NCBI GenBank assembly: GCA_005880345.1
Contig: VBGE01000224.1
Location: 1-5,242, forward strand
DNA length: 5,242 nucleotides
DNA from: Chloroflexota bacterium
Lineage (GTDB): Bacteria > Chloroflexota > Dormibacteria > Dormibacterales > Dormibacteraceae
Direction: 5' to 3'
Shown: in pieces, positions 1 through 5,242 of the stretch
How positions within the stretch are numbered: the first letter of the stretch is position 1
How the letters are laid out: every line of letters begins with the position of its first letter
Made by a program: the position numbers and the translations under genes
Notes under the pieces: generated by a model
Seen by the model: the letters and a program-made list of their open reading frames with translations, nothing else
Database searches by the model: none
What the model was told of the DNA's origin: nothing

Positions 1-617
1 CCCACCAGGAGCAGGCTGTTCCCGGCGCCTTCAGCCCGCGCGCGCACCAGCTGGTCGGTGCGCACGAGTCCGACGCACATCGCGTTGACGAGCGGATTGT
101 TCGCATAGCACTCTTCGAAGTAGATCTCGCCGCCGACGGTGGGGATGCCGATGCAGTTGCCGTAACCGCCGATGCCGGCGACGACGCCCTCGAAATGCCG
201 CGCCGAATCCGGCAGCGGGCCGAAGCGCAGCGAATCGAGCAGGGCGATCGGCCGGGCGCCCATGGCGATGACGTCGCGGATGATGCCGCCGACTCCGGTC
301 GCCGAGCCCTGGTACGGCTCGATCGCGGAGGGATGGTTGTGCGACTCGATCTTGAACACCACCGCCCACCCCTCGCCGATCTCGACCGCGCCGGCGTTCT
401 CGCCCGGACCCTGCAGCACCGCAGAACCCGTCGATGGCAGGCGCCGAAGCAGCGACTTCGAGCTCTTATAGGAGCAGTGCTCCGACCACAGGACGCCGAG
501 CATGCCGAGCTCGACCTCGTTGGGCGCTCGCTTCAGCTGCTCGACGATGACCTTGTATTCATCTGGGGTGAGAGCGACCTCGCGGAGGCGTCTCTCGTCC
601 ACAGACTTGATGCTCAA
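1..617 (-). CDS. purL: Phosphoribosylformylglycinamidine synthase, synthetase subunit PurL (5' part, truncated by window edge)
   Basis: PurL converts FGAR, ATP and glutamine-derived ammonia to FGAM in purine synthesis, in the cytoplasm. The 205 visible codons give the N-terminal part of a small-type PurL, a family usually about 720-770 residues, so most of the gene lies beyond the left edge. Visible family motifs are [10 protein letters not shown] (residues 44-53, with the conserved His47), [13 protein letters not shown] (71-83), [14 protein letters not shown] (91-104), [16 protein letters not shown] (108-123) and [12 protein letters not shown] (153-164). The frame is intact throughout. The start is taken as the TTG at 617-615, because it forms a TTGA overlap with the purQ stop, like the ATGA overlaps at the other junctions. 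A GTG at 602-600 is an alternative that would remove five residues. No strong Shine-Dalgarno sequence is seen, which fits translational coupling to purQ. Identity is secure; the exact start is less so. Confidence 0.95.
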   Translation of the reverse strand, partial: MSIKSVDERRLREVALTPDEYKVIVEQLKRAPNEVELGMLGVLWSEHCSYKSSKSLLRRLPSTGSAVLQGPGENAGAVEIGEGWAVVFKIESHNHPSAIEPYQGSATGVGGIIRDVIAMGARPIALLDSLRFGPLPDSARHFEGVVAGIGGYGNCIGIPTVGGEIYFEECYANNPLVNAMCVGLVRTDQLVRARAEGAGNSLLLV

Positions 618-1318
618 GACACGAGCACCTTCAACGCGTTCTCGGCGACCGAGCGGAACAGCTTGAGGCCGTCGGTGCCGCCGAGCTCCGCCTCAGAGCA
701 CCGCTCCGGGTGCGGCATCATGCCGAGCACGTTACCTCGCGCGTTGATGATGCCCGCGATGTTGTGGAGCGAGCCGTTGGGGTTCGCGTTGGGCACGACG
801 CGGCCGTCAGTGTCGCAGTAGCGGAACACGACCTGGCCGCGCTGCTCCAGGCGTGAAAGCGTCGCCGGGTCGGCGAAGTAGCTGCCCTCGCCATGCGCGA
901 TGGGGACGCGGAGGACGTCGCGCTCATTGCATCTCGCCGTGAAGGGAAGGTCGGTCCGTTCGACAAGCAGGTTGGTCCACTCGCACCGAAACTCGAGCGA
1001 GGCGTTGCGGATGAGCGCGCCCGGCAGGAGGCCCGCCTCACAGAGGACCTGGAAGCCGTTGCAGATGCCCCAGACCAGGCCGCCGCGGTCGGCGAACTCA
1101 CCGACCAGCTCCATGATCGGTGCGAAGCGCGCGATCGCGCCGGTGCGCAGGTAGTCGCCGTAGGCGAAGCCTCCCGGCAGGATCACGCAGTCGCATTCTT
1201 TGAGATCTGTGTCCTTGTGCCATAGATAGATGAGCTCGGCGCCGAGCACCTGGTCGATGACCCAGCCGCAGTCGCGGTCGGACCACGTGCCGGGGAAAAC
1301 CACCACTCCGAACTTCAT
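614..1318 (-). CDS. purQ: Phosphoribosylformylglycinamidine synthase, glutaminase subunit PurQ
   Basis: PurQ is a class I glutamine amidotransferase that hydrolyses glutamine and channels ammonia to PurL within the PurS-PurQ-PurL complex. The 234-residue product has normal length for stand-alone PurQ. It begins [16 protein letters not shown], the usual N-terminal strand and turn. It carries [15 protein letters not shown] (residues 47-61), the nucleophile elbow GICNGFQ with Cys86, and MPHPER with His203 and Glu205, so the Cys-His-Glu triad is complete. The ATG at 1318-1316 overlaps the purS stop as ATGA. The open frame continues further upstream, but that extension lies within purS and does not resemble PurQ. 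The stop overlaps the proposed TTG start of purL by four bases. No independent promoter is apparent, so expression probably depends on the upstream operon. Confidence 0.97.
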   Translation of the reverse strand: MKFGVVVFPGTWSDRDCGWVIDQVLGAELIYLWHKDTDLKECDCVILPGGFAYGDYLRTGAIARFAPIMELVGEFADRGGLVWGICNGFQVLCEAGLLPGALIRNASLEFRCEWTNLLVERTDLPFTARCNERDVLRVPIAHGEGSYFADPATLSRLEQRGQVVFRYCDTDGRVVPNANPNGSLHNIAGIINARGNVLGMMPHPERCSEAELGGTDGLKLFRSVAENALKVLVS

Positions 1319-1572
1319 CGACGGCCGTTCCGAATGACTTCGAAGCGGAAGTCTTCGATGACATGGTTCGCGAGCAGCTGGCGGCACATCTCCTCCACGC
1401 GCTCCCGCGCCTCGTGCTCACTCGATATGTCGAGACTCAGCTCGATGTACTTGCCGACGCGGACGTCCAAGACTTCGCGGAAACCGAGCGAGGCGAGCCC
1501 CTGCCTGACAGTGACGCCCTGCGGGTCGTTGACCACCGGCTTAGGCGTGACGATGATGTGCGCAATCATCAT
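1315..1572 (-). CDS. purS: Phosphoribosylformylglycinamidine synthase subunit PurS
   Basis: PurS is a small non-catalytic protein that bridges PurQ and PurL and is needed for ammonia transfer in organisms with the small PurL. The 85-residue product matches the family in length and pattern: a beta strand with the [14 protein letters not shown] segment (residues 6-19), then the helix [10 protein letters not shown], then [12 protein letters not shown] (34-45), the most typical stretch. The start is at the ATG 1572-1570, which overlaps the purC stop as ATGA. The next codon (1569-1567) is also ATG, and an AGGA sequence lies 4 bases before the first and 7 before the second, so the protein may begin one residue later. 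The position between purC and purQ is a common arrangement for this gene. Confidence 0.94.
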   Translation of the reverse strand: MMIAHIIVTPKPVVNDPQGVTVRQGLASLGFREVLDVRVGKYIELSLDISSEHEARERVEEMCRQLLANHVIEDFRFEVIRNGRR

Positions 1573-2486
1573 TCATTCCTCGCTTTGCGTGGGAACAGCT
1601 CCTTGCCCACGACGCGCTGGTAGGCGGTCAGGTAGCGAAGCCGCGTCTGGGCCACAACATCCTCGGGAAGCCGCGGCGGGTCTGACTCCTTGTCCCAACC
1701 CGAGCGGATCAGCCAGTCACGAACGAACTGCTTGTCGTACGAATCGGGCGACATGCCTGGACGGTACGTGACCGAGTCCCAGTAACGAGAGCTGTCGGGC
1801 GTGAGCGCCTCGTCGATCAGGATGAGGTCCTTGCCCACAGTGCCGAACTCGAACTTCGTGTCGGCCAGGATGAGGCCGCGGCGCTCGGAGAATTCGGCCG
1901 CGTACTTGTAGAGCGCCAGGCTCGCGTCGCGCAGCTGGTTGGCCATGTCCGCGCCGATTTCCTTCTTCATCTGATCGAACGTGATGTTCTCGTCATGCCC
2001 TGTCTCGGCCTTGGTCGCGGGCGAGAAGATCGGTGTGGCGAGGCGCTGGCTCTCGGTCAGCCCCGGCGGCATCGACTCGCCGGCCAGGGTCTGCGATTCC
2101 TGGTACTCCTTCCACGCGCTGCCGGCGAGGTAGCCGCGGACGACGCACTCGAAGTCGATGCGCTTGGCCTTGCGCACGATCATGAAGCGCCCCGCCAGCT
2201 GGTCGCGAAAGTCTTTGAGCGCAGGCGGCAGATCCGGCACCATGCCGGAGACCAGATGGTTCGCCTGGAAAGTGTCGGTCTGGGAGAACCAGAAGATCGA
2301 CAGCTGAGTCAGCACTTTGCCGCGGTCGGGAATCCCATTGGGCAGCACGTGGTCGAAGGCCGATATGCGGTCGGTCGCGACCATGAGCAGCCGGTCAGGG
2401 CCTAGCTCGTACGTGTCGCGAACCTTGCCGCGCGCGAACAGCTTGAGCGGCAGCTCCGTCTCGTTCATGGGCGGCCCGGCGATCAT
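1569..2486 (-). CDS. purC: Phosphoribosylaminoimidazole-succinocarboxamide synthase (SAICAR synthetase) PurC
   Basis: PurC joins CAIR and aspartate with ATP to form SAICAR. The 305-residue product is of the longer type (about 290-310 residues, as in yeast Ade1) rather than the roughly 240-residue Bacillus type. Visible motifs are the nucleotide-binding ARGKVRDTYEL (residues 18-28), ATDRISAFD (37-45), VVRGYLAGSAWKEYQ (115-129), the first family signature LADTKFEFG (207-215), and IDEALTPDSSRYW (224-236). The chosen ATG at 2486-2484 overlaps the purB stop as ATGA and has a GGAG sequence about 10 bases upstream. A second in-frame ATG at 2468-2466 gives a 299-residue protein whose N-terminus also fits the family, so the start is uncertain by six codons. 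The frame remains open upstream to about 2900, but that is an antisense-free read-through of the purB region in another frame and is not PurC. Confidence 0.96.
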   Translation of the reverse strand: MIAGPPMNETELPLKLFARGKVRDTYELGPDRLLMVATDRISAFDHVLPNGIPDRGKVLTQLSIFWFSQTDTFQANHLVSGMVPDLPPALKDFRDQLAGRFMIVRKAKRIDFECVVRGYLAGSAWKEYQESQTLAGESMPPGLTESQRLATPIFSPATKAETGHDENITFDQMKKEIGADMANQLRDASLALYKYAAEFSERRGLILADTKFEFGTVGKDLILIDEALTPDSSRYWDSVTYRPGMSPDSYDKQFVRDWLIRSGWDKESDPPRLPEDVVAQTRLRYLTAYQRVVGKELFPRKARNE

Positions 2487-3790
2487 TTGGAACGCACTCC
2501 CAGGCCGAGCTTCTCGTAGGCGAGGTCGGTGTGCTCGAGACCCGACCACGGGTCGAAGATCTCTTCCATCCGGTTGCCGAGTCGCTGCATCACGTCTTGA
2601 TTGTCTTGCAGCAGGGCTCGAAAGCCTCGGCCGCCCTCTTCCATCGCCTGCATCGCCGCCTTCTGCACGATCAGATACGCGTCCTCGCGCGACATGCCAC
2701 TCTCGACGAGCGCGAGCAGCACGCGCTGGGAGAACACCACGCCGCCGGCGAATTGCAGGTTGGCGAGCATCCGGTCGGGTCGTACCTCGAGCCCGCGCAG
2801 CACCTTGCTCATCTCGGTCGCCATGTAATCGACCAGCGCGCATGCGTCCGGAAAGATGACGCGTTCGGCCGAAGAGTGGCTGATGTCCCGCTCGTGCCAC
2901 AACGCTGTGTTCTCCAGCGCCGTCAGAAGGTTGCCGCGCACGACGCGGGCGAGCCCGCAGACGCGCTCGGTCATCACGGGGTTGCGCTTGTGGGGCATCG
3001 CGGAGCTTCCTTTCTGCTCTTTGCCAAACGGCTCGAAGGCCTCGCTGATTTCGCTCCGCTGCAGGTGACGTATCTCGGTGGCGATCCGTTCGAGCGTACC
3101 GGCCGCGATGGCCAGGGCGGCCATGAACTCGGAGTGCCGGTCGCGGGCGACGACCTGAGTCGACACGGTGTCGACCTTGAGGCCCAGCTCGCGGCAGACG
3201 TGCTCCTCCACGCGCGGGTCGATGGTCGCGTGCGTACCCACGGCCCCGCTGACCCGGCCGACGGCCGCGTCTTCGGTGGCCTGGTCGAGGCGGGCCACCG
3301 AGCGGTCAAGCTCGGCCACCCACCCGGCGGCCTTGAAGCCGAACGTGATCGGCTCGGCGACGATGCCATGCGTCCGGCCGGCCATCAACGTGCGGCGGTG
3401 CCGGATCGCCAGCTCGGCCGCAGCCTCGCGTACGGCGGCCAGGTCCTGACGGATGAGCCGGGCCGATTCCACGATCTGGATGGCCATGCCGGTGTCGTTG
3501 AGGTCCTGGCTAGTCATGCCCAGGTGCACGTAGCGTGCTTCCGGCTGCCCGATCGACTCGTTCAGGACGGTGAGAAACGCAATCACGTCGTGGCCGACGC
3601 GTGACTCAACCTCTGCAATCTTCGTTCCGTCAAATGTGCCCTTGCGGATCTTGGCCATGGCGGCTTGTGGAATTCGCCCGAGCGACGCCCAGCCCTCGCA
3701 GGCGAGGATCTCGATGCGCAGCCACAGCTCGTATTTGTGGTGGTCTGACCAGACCGCCCGCATCGCAGGCGGCGAGTATCGCTCGATCAA
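2483..3790 (-). CDS. purB: Adenylosuccinate lyase PurB
   Basis: PurB acts twice in purine synthesis, cleaving fumarate from SAICAR to give AICAR and from adenylosuccinate to give AMP. The 435-residue product has the normal length of the short bacterial type and belongs to the fumarase/aspartase superfamily. It starts MIERYSPPAMRAVW, typical of the family. It shows VGHDVIAF (residues 65-72), RYVHLGMTSQDLNDT (86-100, with His89), AGRTHGIVAEP (137-147, with the expected general acid His141), and the superfamily signature GSSAMPHKRNP (261-271), whose serine lies on the catalytic loop. The start is TTG at 3790-3788; an in-frame TAG lies three codons upstream, so no earlier start in this frame is possible, and the next ATG would delete the conserved N-terminus. 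A GGGAG sequence lies about 12 bases before the TTG. It is the first gene of the pur operon here and overlaps purC by four bases. Confidence 0.97.
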   Translation of the reverse strand: MIERYSPPAMRAVWSDHHKYELWLRIEILACEGWASLGRIPQAAMAKIRKGTFDGTKIAEVESRVGHDVIAFLTVLNESIGQPEARYVHLGMTSQDLNDTGMAIQIVESARLIRQDLAAVREAAAELAIRHRRTLMAGRTHGIVAEPITFGFKAAGWVAELDRSVARLDQATEDAAVGRVSGAVGTHATIDPRVEEHVCRELGLKVDTVSTQVVARDRHSEFMAALAIAAGTLERIATEIRHLQRSEISEAFEPFGKEQKGSSAMPHKRNPVMTERVCGLARVVRGNLLTALENTALWHERDISHSSAERVIFPDACALVDYMATEMSKVLRGLEVRPDRMLANLQFAGGVVFSQRVLLALVESGMSREDAYLIVQKAAMQAMEEGGRGFRALLQDNQDVMQRLGNRMEEIFDPWSGLEHTDLAYEKLGLGVRSK

Positions 3791-3829
3791 AAGGGCCTAC
3801 GTCTCCCGGTCAGCAAGAGGACGCATCGG

Positions 3830-3835
3830 ATTATA
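3830..3835 (-). promoter_or_regulatory. Candidate -10 element of the pur operon promoter
   Basis: Read on the minus strand, 3835-3830 is TATAAT, an exact match to the housekeeping sigma -10 consensus in otherwise GC-rich DNA. Transcription would begin near 3823 and leave a leader of about 33 bases before the purB TTG start. The -35 region is poor: TTGGAG at 3855-3850 is only 14 bases upstream, and ATCTTG at 3858-3853 has the correct 17-base spacing but little similarity. The call rests on the -10 match and its position in front of the operon. Confidence 0.45.
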
Positions 3836-3841
3836 AGGTGC

Positions 3842-3932
3842 GCCAGCCGCTCCAAGATCTAGTGAGGCGGCTGAAAGCAGGCACCAGATGTCGTGTCCAT
3901 CGCCTTTCCGGCCGTGCCTTTAAGCGGCTGGC
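3842..3932. repeat. Three copies of a GCGGCTG(GC) motif in the divergent intergenic region
   Basis: GCGGCTGGC occurs at 3924-3932 on the plus strand and at 3850-3842 on the minus strand. A shorter copy, GCGGCTG, is at 3867-3873 on the plus strand. The first two in position (3844-3850 and 3867-3873) form an inverted repeat with 7-base arms and a 16-base spacer, with a palindromic AGATCT inside. The minus-strand copy sits just upstream of the candidate -10 element of the pur operon. The copies could be binding sites for a regulator of either operon, but they are GC-rich and short, so chance is possible. Confidence 0.35.
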
Positions 3933-3964
3933 TTGATAATCGTGGACGGCGTTGCGCGAACCAC

Positions 3965-3991
3965 GTAACCAGTTCGAGAGGGCCTCCGTTT
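3965..3991 (+). promoter_or_regulatory. Tentative ECF-type promoter ahead of the sigma factor gene
   Basis: GTAACC at 3965-3970 is followed after 16 bases by CGTTT at 3987-3991. This resembles the general ECF promoter layout (a GGAAC-like -35, about 16-17 bases, and a CGT-containing -10) with one mismatch in the -35. Transcription would start near 3998, about 18 bases before the proposed GTG start of the sigma gene, a suitable distance. An alternative is a housekeeping-type GATAAT at 3935-3940, which lacks a good -35. Both are weak predictions. Confidence 0.22.
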
Positions 3992-4015
3992 GAACGGGCG
4001 CAGGCTGAACGGCCA

Positions 4016-4573
4016 GTGAGCGACCCGTCGCGCGACGAGGAGCGAGACCTCGTCGAGCGTGCCCAGCGCGACTCGCGTCAGTTTGGGGCGCTCTACGACC
4101 GGCACTTTCAGCAGATCTACAGGTTCGTGTATTCAAGAGTGAGGGAGCAAACCGCGGCAGAGGACGTCACTTCGGAAGTCTTCATGAAGGCTCTGAAGGC
4201 CATGCCCCGCTACCAGGACACGGGGCGGCCCTTTGCTGCCTGGCTGTACCAGATCGCGGTCAACGCCATCGCCGACCGCTACCGGACGCAACGCCCGACC
4301 CAGGCGATCGACGATTTCCACGACCTTTCGGTCGCCGGGCCGGCGCTGGACGAGCTGGCCGCGCATCGCGATGAGGTCCGGCGGATCTGGGCCCTGGTCG
4401 AGGAGCTGCCCCATCAGCAGCGCACCGCGCTGGTGCTCAAGTTCCAGGAAGACATGAAGATCGAGGACATCGCGGTGGCGATGGGCAAGTCGGCCGGCGC
4501 CGTGAAGCTGCTCATCCACCGCGGCGTCACGCGGCTGCGCGACGAGGCGGCCACGCTGAGGCCCGTGGAATGA
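4016..4573 (+). CDS. ECF-family RNA polymerase sigma factor (sigma-70 family, group 4)
   Basis: The product is a 185-residue ECF sigma factor that would direct RNA polymerase to a small set of promoters in response to a signal. Region sigma-2 covers about residues 20-92: YDRHFQQIYRFVYSRV (27-42), then AAEDVTSEVFMKALK (47-61), then the DNA-contacting helix with AAWLYQIAVNAIADRYR (74-90). After a short linker comes sigma-4 at about 123-177: VEELPHQQRTALVLKF (128-143) and the helix-turn-helix MKIEDIAVAMGKSAGAVKLL (147-166). There is no SnoaL-like or other C-terminal extension. The GTG at 4016 is chosen because it gives the usual length; the frame is open back to a GTG at 3893, but those 41 extra residues are Arg/Pro-rich and unlike the family. 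An AGG about 11 bases upstream is a weak ribosome site. The stop overlaps the next start as ATGA, indicating co-translation with the membrane protein, its likely regulatory partner. The regulon and signal cannot be read from the sequence. Confidence 0.93.
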   Translation: MSDPSRDEERDLVERAQRDSRQFGALYDRHFQQIYRFVYSRVREQTAAEDVTSEVFMKALKAMPRYQDTGRPFAAWLYQIAVNAIADRYRTQRPTQAIDDFHDLSVAGPALDELAAHRDEVRRIWALVEELPHQQRTALVLKFQEDMKIEDIAVAMGKSAGAVKLLIHRGVTRLRDEAATLRPVE

Positions 4574-5242
4574 GCTCCTACCGCGACCCCGAGCTCGACG
4601 ACGTCCTGCAGGACGATGAGCTCCGCCGTCTGGCGGCGATGCTGAGCACCGTGCGGCCGGCCGAGCCCCCGCTGGACGAAGCCTTCCGCACCGGTCTTCG
4701 CCGCCAGCTGATGCATGAGGCGTGGGCGATCAGCGAAGGCCGTGATTCCTGGTGGCGGCGCCTGTTCGCCCCGCCAGGGCTCGCGTGGGCCGGGGCGGTC
4801 GCGGGCCTGCTCCTGATCGCCGCCGTCGTGGTCTACATGACGAGCCAGCCACCAGGCGGGTTCACCACGGTGGTCGCACAGAGCGCGCTCGACGGCAAGA
4901 GCAGCGTCGCGCTCGCCCAGCCGATCCAGGTCCAGTTCAACCAGCCGATGAATCACACGACCACCGAGGCGGCAGTGCAGATCACACCGGCGACCAACGT
5001 CAGCTTCTCGTGGGAGGTGAACACGCTGGTCGTGCAGCCCGCCAGCGGCAACCTCGCACCCAACACGCAGTACCAGGTCACCATCGGCCCGACCGCGACC
5101 ACCGCCGCCGGCCAGCACCTGGCGCAGCCGCAGACGATCACTTTCGTCACCCAGCCCCCGACCACCACGCCGACGCCCACGCCGAGTCCGCGCCCGTCGC
5201 CGACGCCTGTGTTGGGCGAGAAGCAGCTGGCGACTCTCGCCG
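4570..5242 (+). CDS. Single-pass membrane protein with extracytoplasmic SbsA/Big_5-type Ig-like domain, putative sigma-factor regulator (3' end beyond window)
   Basis: The 224 visible codons have no stop, so the gene runs past the right edge. Residues 1-70 form an acidic, helical, probably cytoplasmic part with the stretch DEAFRTGLRRQLMHEAW (36-52), similar to the juxtamembrane helix of many anti-sigma proteins. One membrane helix follows at about 71-90 (GLAWAGAVAGLLLIAAVVVY), preceded by Trp and Arg residues that favour an N-in, C-out topology. Residues 98-195 look like a bacterial Ig-like domain of the SbsA/Big_5 type: IQVQFNQPMN (119-128), VQITPA, LVVQPASGNLAPNTQYQVTI (153-172), AAGQHL and ITFVT. 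A Pro/Thr-rich linker follows at 196-213. No Cys occurs in the visible part, so the zinc-binding anti-sigma HxxxCxxC motif is absent. Its ATGA overlap with the sigma gene and its topology suggest an anti-sigma factor or signal sensor, but this is inference; it could instead be a co-expressed cell-envelope protein. Confidence 0.88.
   Translation, partial: MSSYRDPELDDVLQDDELRRLAAMLSTVRPAEPPLDEAFRTGLRRQLMHEAWAISEGRDSWWRRLFAPPGLAWAGAVAGLLLIAAVVVYMTSQPPGGFTTVVAQSALDGKSSVALAQPIQVQFNQPMNHTTTEAAVQITPATNVSFSWEVNTLVVQPASGNLAPNTQYQVTIGPTATTAAGQHLAQPQTITFVTQPPTTTPTPTPSPRPSPTPVLGEKQLATLA
5155..5208 (+). repeat. Pro/Thr-rich linker-coding stretch
   Basis: This stretch encodes residues 196-213 of the membrane protein, which are almost only Pro, Thr and Ser (PPTTTPTPTPSPRPSPTP) from repeated ccg/acg/ccc codons. 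Such linkers usually act as stiff extended stalks outside the membrane, separating the Ig-like domain from a further domain. The sequence becomes mixed again at VLGEKQLATLA, so a new folded region probably begins just before the window ends. Confidence 0.8.

Noticed and set aside
31..471. Open frames on both strands over the purL segment
   Set aside because: They are other-frame shadows of purL, which reads uninterrupted on the minus strand from 617 to the window edge with all expected motifs.
2487..2900. N-terminal extension of the purC frame upstream of the ATG at 2486
   Set aside because: The extra residues are Arg/Ala-rich out-of-frame translation of purB; PurC homology begins right after the ATG at 2486/2468.
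2531..3604. Long plus-strand open frame of 357 codons opposite purB
   Set aside because: It is antisense to an intact, motif-complete PurB; its composition is what is expected from the complementary strand of a GC-rich gene, and it shows no recognisable domain.
3893..4015. Upstream GTG start for the sigma factor giving 226 residues
   Set aside because: The 41 added residues do not resemble a sigma factor N-terminus and would cover the probable promoter region; the GTG at 4016 gives the usual ECF length.
3791..4015. Purine riboswitch, tRNA or small RNA gene in the intergenic region
   Set aside because: No conserved purine aptamer core, cloverleaf or terminator-like hairpin followed by a T-run could be seen on either strand.
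4414..5118. Minus-strand open frame of 234 codons opposite the sigma factor and membrane protein genes
   Set aside because: It covers the antisense of two well-supported genes, including a membrane helix and Ig-like domain, and its translation is low-complexity with no family motif.
1..5242. CRISPR arrays, insertion sequences, toxin-antitoxin or phage genes
   Set aside because: No regularly spaced repeats, transposase motifs or terminal inverted repeats are visible; nearly all of the window is accounted for by the listed genes.

Overview
This GC-rich window (roughly two-thirds G+C by eye) holds two divergent gene blocks. On the minus strand is a compact purine-biosynthesis operon in the order purB-purC-purS-purQ-purL, running right to left and cut off inside purL at the left edge. 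On the plus strand is the start of an operon encoding an ECF-type RNA polymerase sigma factor and a single-pass membrane protein with an extracytoplasmic Ig-like domain, cut off at the right edge.

Layout: positions 1-617 hold the N-terminal 205 codons of PurL; 614-1318 PurQ; 1315-1572 PurS; 1569-2486 PurC; 2483-3790 PurB. All four junctions are 4-base stop/start overlaps (ATGA three times, TTGA once), so the five genes are probably co-transcribed and translationally coupled. PurS, PurQ and the small-type PurL together form formylglycinamidine ribonucleotide synthase. PurC makes SAICAR, and PurB cleaves SAICAR and adenylosuccinate. A 225-base intergenic region (3791-4015) follows. It holds a TATAAT-type -10 element facing purB, three copies of a GCGGCTG core, and a tentative ECF-type promoter facing the sigma gene. 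The sigma factor (4016-4573) overlaps the membrane protein gene (4570 to the edge) by ATGA.

Organism: high GC, the PurS/PurQ/small-PurL system, a long SAICAR synthase, and an ECF sigma factor coupled to a membrane protein with an Ig-like domain and a Pro/Thr stalk would fit a Terrabacteria-type lineage such as Dormibacterota, Chloroflexota or Actinomycetota. This is inference from gene content only; no marker here settles the phylum.

The purine genes are ordinary housekeeping genes. The part worth a second look is the sigma factor/membrane protein pair. The second protein sits where an anti-sigma factor normally would, but its cytoplasmic part shows no zinc-finger anti-sigma motif, and its outer part carries an Ig-like domain and a Pro/Thr-rich linker leading to a domain outside the window.
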